Shown piece by piece: positions 49,969-57,679 of a stretch of DNA of 64,000 bases. The first letter of the stretch is position 1; every line of letters starts with the position of its first letter. The notes beneath the pieces are model-generated. The model was not told the origin of the DNA, did no database searches, and was given only the letters and a program-made list of their open reading frames with translations. The stretch comes from Paenibacillus pabuli NBRC 13638 (GTDB lineage Bacteria > Bacillota > Bacilli > Paenibacillales > Paenibacillaceae), in contig NZ_BCNM01000017.1 in assembly GCF_001514495.1 (NCBI RefSeq), positions 62,001 through 126,000 on the forward strand, written 5' to 3'. The position numbers and the translations under genes are program-made.

Positions 49969-50473
49969 ATATTTCTCGCATCACATGCCTCAGTTCTGGC
50001 AAAATGAGTTTTTCCATGGCCAGCTTGACAGCTCCCTTGGAGCCTGGCATGGAGAATACGGCTGTACGTCCGATCGTTCCGGCTACCGCCCGGCTAAGAA
50101 TCGCAGCAGAGCCAATGTCCTCGGTATAACTGAGGAAGCGGAAGATTTCACCAAAGCCTGGCAGCTCCTTATCGAGTAGTGAAGACACTGCTTCGTATGT
50201 CGTATCACGGGGGGCAATTCCCGTCCCGCCGCTGAGCAGCACGGCTTCGATATCGTCACGAACCGCTGCGTCTTGCAGGATACTTTGAATGGTTTCGGTC
50301 TCATCCGGTGTAATGATATATTCGATGATCTGGTAGCCTGATTCAGTGAGCAGCTTATGCATAAGCTGTCCGCTTGTATCGGTGTCTTTGGTGCGGGTAT
50401 CCGATACGGTTACAATCATGCAGGATACCGTGTCAGGGGCTTCCTGACGATGTTGCTCCACTGAATTGGTCAT
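49955..50473 (-). CDS. moaB: Molybdenum cofactor biosynthesis protein MoaB
   Basis: A 172-residue MoaB/MogA-type adenylyltransferase-fold protein for molybdopterin. VSDTRTKDTDTSGQ, LSGGTGIAPRDTTYEA and the MPGSKGAVKLAMEK motif are typical. The start on the minus strand is ATG 50473 with GGAGGATG upstream; an earlier ATG (50497) would give eight more residues. It is alone, without other moa/moe genes in the window, so the pathway must be completed elsewhere. Confidence 0.93.
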   Translation of the reverse strand: MTNSVEQHRQEAPDTVSCMIVTVSDTRTKDTDTSGQLMHKLLTESGYQIIEYIITPDETETIQSILQDAAVRDDIEAVLLSGGTGIAPRDTTYEAVSSLLDKELPGFGEIFRFLSYTEDIGSAAILSRAVAGTIGRTAVFSMPGSKGAVKLAMEKLILPELRHVMREIYKPV

Positions 50474-50638
50474 ATGACATCCTCCTACAATCAACATGTC
50501 CTCATAGCATAGACCATTCAGTGGAATGAGGCAATGGACGTACCAATAGAAGGTCAGGATTGCGCAACGAATGCAGGATAGTGTACACTCGCTAGGATAG
50601 AGATAGACCCGTTCTATGGATAAACAGAGAGGTGAACT

Positions 50639-51688
50639 ATGATGAGTGAATTAAAAGTAAATGAATCATCCATACCTGTATATATATTGTCAGGCTTTCT
50701 CGGCAGTGGCAAAACGACACTGCTTGTTCAACTGATTGAACACTGGCAGCAGCAAGGTCTCCGGCCCGCAGTGGTCATGAATGAATTGGGCGAAGTGAAT
50801 CTGGATGGTCAGATTGTGGATGCTTCCGTGCCAATGACGGAAATGTTAGGGGGGTGCATCTGCTGTACCGTGCGCGGTGACTTGGGGTTGCAGCTTGCGG
50901 ATCTTGTGCAAGAGGAATCGCCTGATGTCATCGTCATCGAAGCAACGGGAGCGGCGAACCCGATGGAGATTCTGGATGCAGTAACGGAAACTTCCCTCTA
51001 CATGCGATTGGAGCTGAAAAGCCTGATTACCGTGGTGGATGCCGCACATCTGTCAGGGCTGTACCAGGAGCAGAAGGGACAAACCTTCAAGCTGATGCAG
51101 GAACAGATTCGCTGTGCGTCTGTACTTCTCCTAAACAAAACGGATCGTGTGAATGAGCAGCAATTGGCGGATCTGAGGGACTTGTTGGCACGATGGAATG
51201 GTTTTGCTACCGTAATGCCTACGGTGAAGTGTGAAGTCGACATGGATGTGCTGCTTCGTAGCGGAGACAATGTCCATGCTTATCAATCTGTTGAGGGTAC
51301 GATTAAACACGAGGATAAGGAACATCACGTGCACTCCGAAGCTTGTGCAGAGCATGGATGCAGCCATAATCATGTCGATCCCCATCCCCATGCTTCTCAT
51401 GAGCATGTCATGGTGTATACGCACTATTTCACCCAGCCGGTGAACAGTGAGGCCTTTGAGCGTTTAATAGCTGAGTTACCACGCGACGTGTACCGGGCAA
51501 AAGGAATTTTATCCTTTAGCGATACGTCCAGTCGGTTCTGGTTCCAATATGCCTATCGGGAATCGGATTATATGAAGATCACGCCTCAGGGGGATGTGCC
51601 TAACGTAGCTGTGTTTATCGGTGAGCATTTCGATCAGTCGGTCATTCGCAACCAATTGCTGGAATTAGAGGCGATAAATCAGGCTTAA
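50639..51688 (+). CDS. CobW/COG0523-family GTPase with His-rich insert
   Basis: A 349-residue G3E GTPase of the metallochaperone type. Walker A is GFLGSGKTT (residues 19-27), the metal motif CXCC is C73-I-C75-C76, and NKTD-type specificity is seen in LLNKTDRVN. A His-rich loop (about 222-262) has HHVH, HGCSHNH and HPHASHEH, suited to Zn, Co or Ni. The CobW_C domain follows. Likely a zinc-transfer chaperone; no Zur box is visible upstream. ATG 50639 (or 50642) follows AGAGAGGTGA. The Csp-like gene follows. Confidence 0.88.
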   Translation: MMSELKVNESSIPVYILSGFLGSGKTTLLVQLIEHWQQQGLRPAVVMNELGEVNLDGQIVDASVPMTEMLGGCICCTVRGDLGLQLADLVQEESPDVIVIEATGAANPMEILDAVTETSLYMRLELKSLITVVDAAHLSGLYQEQKGQTFKLMQEQIRCASVLLLNKTDRVNEQQLADLRDLLARWNGFATVMPTVKCEVDMDVLLRSGDNVHAYQSVEGTIKHEDKEHHVHSEACAEHGCSHNHVDPHPHASHEHVMVYTHYFTQPVNSEAFERLIAELPRDVYRAKGILSFSDTSSRFWFQYAYRESDYMKITPQGDVPNVAVFIGEHFDQSVIRNQLLELEAINQA

Positions 51689-51755
51689 TGATTCAAGGTT
51701 CCTCCAGACGGGGTATTAAGAAGCATAGCAAACTTAGTCTGGGAGGTAACTTTAG

Positions 51756-52091
51756 ATGACACAACAACAATATCAACAATGTATCGATGCTTGCCTGGAG
51801 TGTATGAATGCTTGCAACGTATGTTACATATCGAGTCTGAAGGAATATGATCTGGCTATGCTGCGTGATTGCATTCGTTTGGATCGGGAATGTGCAGAAA
51901 TCTGCAGTTTTGCTGCTCAAGCCATGACACGAGGAAGTGATTTCATCGCCGAAATTTGCGAACTGTGTGTAAAAGCATGTGAAGCTTGTGGCGCCGAGTG
52001 TGGCAAACATGAACATGATCACTGCCAGGCTTGTGCAGAAGCTTGCCGCAAATGTGCAGAGGCTTGCCGCTTGATGGCCGCAGTAGCGTAA
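51756..52091 (+). CDS. Four-helix-bundle Cys-rich protein (Csp/DUF326-like copper storage)
   Basis: A 111-residue protein with 18 cysteines (9, 13, 16, 20, 23, 39, 46, 50, 68, 71, 75, 78, 82, 90, 93, 97, 100, 104), spaced CXXXC/CXXC along helices, plus His85, 87 and 89. This is the pattern of cytosolic Csp3-type copper-storage proteins, which bind many Cu(I) ions inside a four-helix bundle. No signal peptide is present. GGGAGGTA precedes ATG 51756. It follows the COG0523 GTPase by 67 bases. Confidence 0.88.
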   Translation: MTQQQYQQCIDACLECMNACNVCYISSLKEYDLAMLRDCIRLDRECAEICSFAAQAMTRGSDFIAEICELCVKACEACGAECGKHEHDHCQACAEACRKCAEACRLMAAVA

Positions 52092-52314
52092 ATATAACTC
52101 CATTGAAATGAAAAATAAAAAGCCTAGGTAATCTACAAAGATGCCAGGCTAATCCCTTCACAGAAGACAACGTAATAAGACATCTGATAAGATGTACTTC
52201 AGCGTTGACTGCTGGAGGGGATTTTTTGGATTCAGCATAGTAACGTTCTTCACCATCAGCAGTCGAGAACTTCCATTACCAGCAGGTCCTCCATTGGGAA
52301 ATGCATGTAACAGG

Positions 52315-52343
52315 TTGCCAAAGCAGAGCTGGATCTGTATAAT
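52315..52343 (+). promoter_or_regulatory. Promoter of the argS T-box transcript
   Basis: TTGCCA at 52315-52320 and perfect TATAAT at 52338-52343 with optimal 17-base spacing; transcription should start near 52350. Confidence 0.8.
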
Positions 52344-52349
52344 GATGGC

Positions 52350-52677
52350 AATGAATTGAAACGATGAATATCCGTGATCGGGAGAGTAGCCAGAATCCAT
52401 GCATGACAGCGAGCCGGGGCAGGTGGAAGCCGGTATGACATGACCTGAGTGAAGCGCACCCGTGAGATGGTTGTCCGAAGACATGCGTACATCTGTGAAA
52501 AGGTGCAGAGCATGGACTGTAGGGCGATCCGGCAGGCGGCCGTTAATCGCACCGAGCGGAGCAGGCTGTGAATGTGCTTTGATGTGCATTTATAATCTGC
52601 TCACCAAGAGTGGTACCGCGGGAACTGTTAAATCAGCTCTCGTCTCTGAATATAGAGACGAGAGCTTTTTTGTTTTT
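52350..52677 (+). promoter_or_regulatory. T-box riboswitch for tRNA-Arg
   Basis: The T-box core TGGTACCGCG is at 52611-52620. It is followed by the terminator AGCTCTCGTCTCT / AGAGACGAGAGCT (52635-52666) with a T-tract to 52677, and the T-box can form the alternative antiterminator. Stem I is recognisable by GGGAGAGTAG (52379-52388) and the GGTGGAA distal-loop motif (52432-52438). Downstream, CGC at 52455-52457 (GAAGCGCACC), followed by A, is a candidate arginine specifier codon. Uncharged tRNA-Arg should allow read-through to argS. Confidence 0.88.
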
Positions 52678-52716
52678 GTATTATGACTAATACGATAATG
52701 ACTAGGAGTGTTCAAC

Positions 52717-54453
52717 ATGTGGATGAATCAGGCAGCAGCGCATATTGCTCCCTTAACGGGATCGGAACAAGACGAGGTGTTGAGATTATTGGAGATTCCG
52801 CCACAGGCGGAGATGGGAGATGCGGCGTTCCCCTGCTTTGTACTGGCCAAGTCGTTGAAAAAAGCACCCGCGATCATCGCCGCGGATATCGCAGCCGAAT
52901 TACAGACTGTTGGGCTGGATGCATCACCAGCAGGACCCTATGTGAATATACGTTTCAATCGGGCAGATCTGGCGCCGAAGCTGCTGCAAGAACTGGAACA
53001 TAAAGAATTTGGGAAGCTGCAACTGGGTGCGGGTTCACGTGTAGTGATCGACATGTCGTCACCCAACATTGCCAAGCCATTCGGAATCGGCCATCTGCGC
53101 TCCACCGTGATTGGGGCAGCACTGTATCGATTATATAACGAGGCAGGCTATACTTCGGTCAGTGTGAATCATCTGGGGGATTGGGGAACACAGTTCGGCA
53201 AGCAGATAGCAGCCTACAAACGTTGGGGGAATGATGAAGCACTAAAGGCTGAGCCGATTCGTACATCATTGGAGCTGTATGTGCGTTTTCACGATGAGGC
53301 GGAGAATGATCCATCTTTGGAGATCGAGGCACGGGATTGGTTCCGCAAACTGGAGCAAGGGGATGAAGAGGCACAGCGATTATGGGCGTTTTTTGTAGAA
53401 GTGAGCATGAAAGAATTCGACCGGATGTATGAGCGTCTGAATGTACAGTTTGACCATACGCTGGGTGAGAGCTTTTATAATGACAAGATGGGTGCTGTGG
53501 TTGAAGAACTAAAGGGAAAAGGATTGCTGGAAGAGAGTGAAGGCGCATTGGTGGTACGATTGGAGGATGAAAATATGCCACCTTGCCTGATTATCAAAAA
53601 GGATGGAACAACCATCTATCCAACACGGGATTTGGCAACAGCCGTTTATCGTCATGATGTAATGAAGGCGGATAAAATGCTGTACGTGGTCGGAGGGGAG
53701 CAGAAGCTTCATTTCCGTCAGGTATTTGCGGTATTATCCCGGATGGGGTATGCGTGGTCTGAGAATTGTGAACATATTCCGTTTGGTTTAATGCGTTTCG
53801 AAGGACGGAAGATGTCTACCCGCCGGGGGAAAGTCGTCTTTTTACAGGAGGTACTGGACGAGGCGGTTGCTCGGGCATTCCAGATTATTCAGGAGAAGAA
53901 TCCAAATCTGCCGAATTCGCAGGAGGTTGCGGAAGCGGTTGGTGTAGGTGCGATTGTATTCGGTGATCTGCGCAATAACCGGTTGAACGACGTCGATTTC
54001 TCGCTTGAAGATGCGGTGAGCTTTGAAGGGGAGACAGGACCTTATGTGCAATACACCCATGCCCGGATTAACAGTGTGCTTGCGAAGGCAGCAGAGGCAG
54101 GGTATTTGAAAAATGAAAATCAATTGGACCAAGACCATATTAGTAGTATCAATGCTGCGGCCAACACAGAGAACAAACCGATCATGGTCGGTGACACTTC
54201 ATGGGCATTGCTGAAACTGCTCGCGGATTATCCGCAGCATCTGGAAAAAGCAATTCATCGCAATGAGCCTTCAGTCATTGCCAAATATGCGATAGATGTT
54301 GCCCAAGCGTTCAACCGCTTCTATCATGCGGAACGGATTGCAGATGCGCCGGCTGACGTAAAACCCTTCCGGGTGGCGTTAACAGAACGTACCGCAGAGC
54401 GTCTTGCCTACAGCCTTTATTTACTTGGCGTTCAGGCTCCTGAACGGATGTGA
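52717..54453 (+). CDS. argS: Arginine-tRNA ligase
   Basis: ArgRS charges tRNA-Arg. The 578-residue class I enzyme has an N-terminal Add-1 domain (about 1-95), the HIGH-type motif SPNIAKPFGIGHLRST near 120, the KMSKS-type motif KMSTRRGK near 368-375, and the DALR anticodon-binding domain (about 450-578). ATG 52717 fits the SD TAGGAGTG; GTG 52708 is within the SD region. It is controlled by the T-box leader. The ABC gene starts 4 bases after its stop. Confidence 0.96.
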   Translation: MWMNQAAAHIAPLTGSEQDEVLRLLEIPPQAEMGDAAFPCFVLAKSLKKAPAIIAADIAAELQTVGLDASPAGPYVNIRFNRADLAPKLLQELEHKEFGKLQLGAGSRVVIDMSSPNIAKPFGIGHLRSTVIGAALYRLYNEAGYTSVSVNHLGDWGTQFGKQIAAYKRWGNDEALKAEPIRTSLELYVRFHDEAENDPSLEIEARDWFRKLEQGDEEAQRLWAFFVEVSMKEFDRMYERLNVQFDHTLGESFYNDKMGAVVEELKGKGLLEESEGALVVRLEDENMPPCLIIKKDGTTIYPTRDLATAVYRHDVMKADKMLYVVGGEQKLHFRQVFAVLSRMGYAWSENCEHIPFGLMRFEGRKMSTRRGKVVFLQEVLDEAVARAFQIIQEKNPNLPNSQEVAEAVGVGAIVFGDLRNNRLNDVDFSLEDAVSFEGETGPYVQYTHARINSVLAKAAEAGYLKNENQLDQDHISSINAAANTENKPIMVGDTSWALLKLLADYPQHLEKAIHRNEPSVIAKYAIDVAQAFNRFYHAERIADAPADVKPFRVALTERTAERLAYSLYLLGVQAPERM

Positions 54454-54457
54454 TTCC

Positions 54458-55498
54458 ATGGGATGGAGGTCAAGTGGATTCTTCGGTATAGCAGGAAAAA
54501 CAGCAGCAGACTCAAACGGACGTATCATATCGCTTCAACGGGTGAGCAAACGACTTGGGGCTGTGCATGTATTGAGTGATATCAATCTGGAAGTAGATCA
54601 GAGGGAGTGTATCGTCTTGGTGGGCAGGAATGGCTCAGGCAAAAGCACGCTGCTGCGTGTGCTGGCGGGCATGTTACTGCCTGAATCCGGATTGCTGCGC
54701 AAGCCCAGGCATGGGCGGATAATGTATGCACTGGATGGATTGCCACGCCTGCCCTTCACCTCAAGAGAGTACCTGTGGGAAATGGGACGCATTCGCGGCA
54801 TGCGCCCTGAAATATTGCGTCAACGGATAGGCGAATTATGTGAGCTGTTATTCTTGGGCACGGCGCTGGATCAGAACCTGTCACAACTGTCCAAAGGTAC
54901 TTTGCAGAAGGTGAATTTGATTCAGGCTTTGCTGCCTGGCCCTGATGGATTATTACTGCTTGATGAACCATTGTCCGGTCTGGACGTTCCGGCCCAGGAA
55001 GCAATTGTAGCTTTGCTCAGACAGTGGAAACAGGAAGGAAGTCAAATCGTTACAGCTTGCCATGAGCCCCTGCTGATTGAACACCTCGCGGATCAGGTCA
55101 TCGTGTTACAGAAGGGAAAGGTGCTGCGTCGCTGGAGTCAGAAAGATTTGCAGGAAGCAGGTGAGCCCGCTGTGAGTATTCAAAGTGTGATGGAAGGGCA
55201 GGGAAAATCCGTTGTCGATGCGTTTGTTGAACAACCTGGAATCATTGCATGCCATCGCAGCTTGGTTCGTCAGGATTATGGACGGGAAGTATGGGATTGG
55301 AAGGTGTCACGCAGTTCAGCAGATCGGATTATTGGAATGATTTTGGCTGCCGGCGGTTCCATCGTGTCTGTGCAGCCGGACAAGAGCCGATTAAATATGG
55401 AAGAATTGATGGAGGGGAGACACCCCGGTGAATCCATAATCAAGGAAGCGGCAGAGCTCCTTTCATCCACGTCTCCTGAAGGAGGCGACCTCCCATAG
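54458..55498 (+). CDS. ABC transporter ATP-binding protein
   Basis: A 346-residue ABC ATPase. Walker A is GRNGSGKST (near residue 58-66), the signature is LSKGTLQK, Walker B is LLLLDEPLSGLD and the His-switch is TACHEPLL. The C-terminal extension (about 245-346) has no named domain I recognise. The start at ATG 54458 is four bases after argS, with a weak SD (CGGATGTGA). Together with the following membrane protein it should form an exporter of unknown substrate. Confidence 0.88.
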   Translation: MGWRSSGFFGIAGKTAADSNGRIISLQRVSKRLGAVHVLSDINLEVDQRECIVLVGRNGSGKSTLLRVLAGMLLPESGLLRKPRHGRIMYALDGLPRLPFTSREYLWEMGRIRGMRPEILRQRIGELCELLFLGTALDQNLSQLSKGTLQKVNLIQALLPGPDGLLLLDEPLSGLDVPAQEAIVALLRQWKQEGSQIVTACHEPLLIEHLADQVIVLQKGKVLRRWSQKDLQEAGEPAVSIQSVMEGQGKSVVDAFVEQPGIIACHRSLVRQDYGREVWDWKVSRSSADRIIGMILAAGGSIVSVQPDKSRLNMEELMEGRHPGESIIKEAAELLSSTSPEGGDLP

Positions 55499-55503
55499 TT
55501 TAC

Positions 55504-56205
55504 TTGACGCGTTACTTGTTAAAACATTACATACGTTCACAGAAATATGTTGCGCCGGTGATCTTTTATATCATTACGATGCTGCTCATCTATTCCTACA
55601 AACCTAATCCGGTTGCGGACAGTTACAGTGTTACGGCCATGCTGCTCTTTTTTGGTGCGGCCTGGCTGGGCTTAACGGTAATGAATACGGAACCTGCGGG
55701 GCAGTATCAATTGCTTGTTCTGCATGCCGGAAGCAAACGAAAGGTTGTCTTCTCACAATTGATCTGTGCATTAATCATGCTGTTCGGCCTGACTGCAATT
55801 ACCGTGTTATATCCGGTTGTCACCGGCATGTTTGGAAGGCTGCCAAGTGCTGGGGAGTGGATCATGGCTTGGGCCGGGCATCTGGCGTTGTCGCTCCTGG
55901 GTCTGGGTCTCAGTGTTTATTTTCAAAAATCATACATTCCTATGCTGAGTCGCAGTATGCCGCCTTTCATTGTTGTATTGTTATTATCGTTTGTCCAAGG
56001 TTCATTAAGCGGACGTTTGCCTGAATCCATACAGTGGGTTGTCAAAGTTCTGCCTCCGGCATTTTATCTGGTTCGTGAGATGATGCTGTTTGAAGCATCC
56101 GAGTTGGGGCCAGTTGTTTTGACGACAGTGTGGGCTGTACTTTATGCCATCGTTCTACTCATCACTCATATATGGTTATCGGGAAGAAGGGACTTGCGAA
56201 GTTAG
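55504..56205 (+). CDS. ABC-type membrane protein, six helices
   Basis: A 233-residue hydrophobic protein with about six membrane segments (around 18-35, 42-60, 75-105, 120-140, 150-165 and 205-225). The frame begins with TTG 55504; the SD GGAGG (55481-55485) is about 18 bases away, longer than ideal, so the start is uncertain. It lies directly after the ABC ATPase and is probably its permease partner. I recognise no more specific family. Confidence 0.75.
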   Translation: MTRYLLKHYIRSQKYVAPVIFYIITMLLIYSYKPNPVADSYSVTAMLLFFGAAWLGLTVMNTEPAGQYQLLVLHAGSKRKVVFSQLICALIMLFGLTAITVLYPVVTGMFGRLPSAGEWIMAWAGHLALSLLGLGLSVYFQKSYIPMLSRSMPPFIVVLLLSFVQGSLSGRLPESIQWVVKVLPPAFYLVREMMLFEASELGPVVLTTVWAVLYAIVLLITHIWLSGRRDLRS

Positions 56206-56307
56206 AAGTTATTATTTTGCAAAACTTGAATGTTCGTGTACGTTTCGTTACCATAGAAGGACGTTAGAATGGAACGCATTGTACGGAAATAAAGGGGGCG
56301 CTCGTTT

Positions 56308-56859
56308 ATGCATAATTCAGACATGCAGCGTGGTGACATGCTGGACAGCGAACACTCCAGAGAATTGTTTGCCTATTACGGATTGGCTGTATATTATGGA
56401 CAAGCGCTGGAACAGCAACTGGTCAATCTGATTCTATTGATGAAAATGTCTCAAGGGAAGGCCGTTTCCGAAGAAGATCTGGAAGATCTGTATGAACGGA
56501 AGATGGGCAGTTCACTGGGGCAGCTCATTCATGAAGTGCGCCATCATTTCACCTTTTCAGAGGAAGAGACTCGTCAGTTAAATGAATTATGGAAGCAGCG
56601 CAATAGCATTGTACATCACTATTTCAAGGAACGAATTCATGAGACATTCAGTCCTGAAGGGCGATCGCGCATGATCAAGGAACTGGAAGATTTCAAAGAC
56701 CGTGCACAGGAACTGGAGATTAGTCTTCAGCAGTACGTCGTTGCCTGGATTGCAGAGCTGGGACTGGATGATGAATCCGCAGCAGCGCTGCAGACCCTCG
56801 AACGTATGCATGCAGAGTGTGTACACGCCCGGGCACTGGAAGAGGATGAATCATTGTGA
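56308..56859 (+). CDS. HEPN-like protein of unknown function
   Basis: A 183-residue, mostly helical, acidic protein. Residues 98-103 read R-N-S-I-V-H, the R-X4-H motif that HEPN RNases use, placed on a predicted helix (WKQRNSIVHHYF). Two further helices flank it. No antitoxin-like nucleotidyltransferase is beside it; the next gene is a DUF218 protein, overlapping by one base. AAAGGGGGCG precedes ATG 56308. It may be a toxin-like RNase, a stress factor, or a non-catalytic helical protein. Confidence 0.6.
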   Translation: MHNSDMQRGDMLDSEHSRELFAYYGLAVYYGQALEQQLVNLILLMKMSQGKAVSEEDLEDLYERKMGSSLGQLIHEVRHHFTFSEEETRQLNELWKQRNSIVHHYFKERIHETFSPEGRSRMIKELEDFKDRAQELEISLQQYVVAWIAELGLDDESAAALQTLERMHAECVHARALEEDESL

Positions 56860-57506
56860 TGGAAGGCAAGTCACGGATACGTAAAATAAAAAGCAGACAC
56901 TGGCTTGGAATCTCTATTGCATCGCTCGTGTTGATTGGGATCATATGGACGATAACTACCGCCTGGCTCATCTGGGCGTATATCGATGAATATTCCCCGA
57001 GACAGAGTGATGCAGCCATTATCCTCGGTGCAGCCGTAGAAGGAGATAACCCCTCACCCGTATTTCGCGAACGTATTGAGCATGCCATTTTATTATATCG
57101 TCAGGGGACGATTAGCCATCTGATCTTTACTGGTGGTTCTGGCAGTATAGGAGAGCGTCCCGAAGCTGAAGTTGGACGAGATTATGCCGTTGCACATGGC
57201 GTAGATCCGGCAGATATTCATATGGAGACGGAATCGAGAATTACGGAGGAGAATCTGGTGAATTCGCTTAGCGTCGGAGAACAGGCGGGGTTTAACACCT
57301 ATACGATTGTAAGTGACCCGTTACACATGAAACGGGCGATGAAGCTCGCTAGCGGGCTCGGCATGGATGCTGTTCCGTCCCCGACACAAACGACGGCTTA
57401 CCAGACTTGGCGCAGCCAATTTCCTTTTCTGGCACGAGAGACGATATTATATATGGGATACACGATTAAAGGATGGATAGACAATCCGCAGCAGCACGAA
57501 GAGTGA
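56859..57506 (+). CDS. DUF218 / YdcF-like membrane protein
   Basis: A 215-residue protein with one N-terminal membrane helix (about 17-42) and a DUF218 domain. IILGAAVEGDNPSPVFRERI, FTGGSGSIGERPEAEVGRDYA and the ESRITEENLVNS motif are typical. YdcF-type proteins are related to SanA and act in envelope functions; the reaction is not established. The ATG overlaps the preceding stop by one base (TGATG); GTG 56856 is an alternative. Confidence 0.88.
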   Translation: MEGKSRIRKIKSRHWLGISIASLVLIGIIWTITTAWLIWAYIDEYSPRQSDAAIILGAAVEGDNPSPVFRERIEHAILLYRQGTISHLIFTGGSGSIGERPEAEVGRDYAVAHGVDPADIHMETESRITEENLVNSLSVGEQAGFNTYTIVSDPLHMKRAMKLASGLGMDAVPSPTQTTAYQTWRSQFPFLARETILYMGYTIKGWIDNPQQHEE

Positions 57507-57592
57507 CTGACTGCGAGATTGTCTTTTTATATGGAGGAATTATTACGTTGTATGCAACCTAACGGATCATCGATGACTGTATAAATGAAATA

Positions 57593-57635
57593 ACCGATCT
57601 GCCTCGCAGACCAGGGGGTCCGGGGGCAGATCGGT
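57593..57635. terminator. Hairpin between convergent ydcF-like and bmrD genes
   Basis: ACCGATCTGCC and GGCAGATCGGT are perfect 11-bp complements around a 21-base GC-rich loop. There is no T-tract, so termination is not certain. Confidence 0.55.
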
Positions 57636-57679
57636 AGGTTGCTGATTATAATTTTATTCATAGCGCCTATCCATTCTAT

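Larger units (their letters stand above)
52092..52716 (+). other. Long upstream region of argS
   Basis: The first part (52092-52314) is apparently untranscribed spacer; AGCCT ... AGGCT (near 52122-52150) can pair weakly. The argS promoter (52315-52343) and the T-box leader (52350-52677) fill the rest. Confidence 0.6.
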
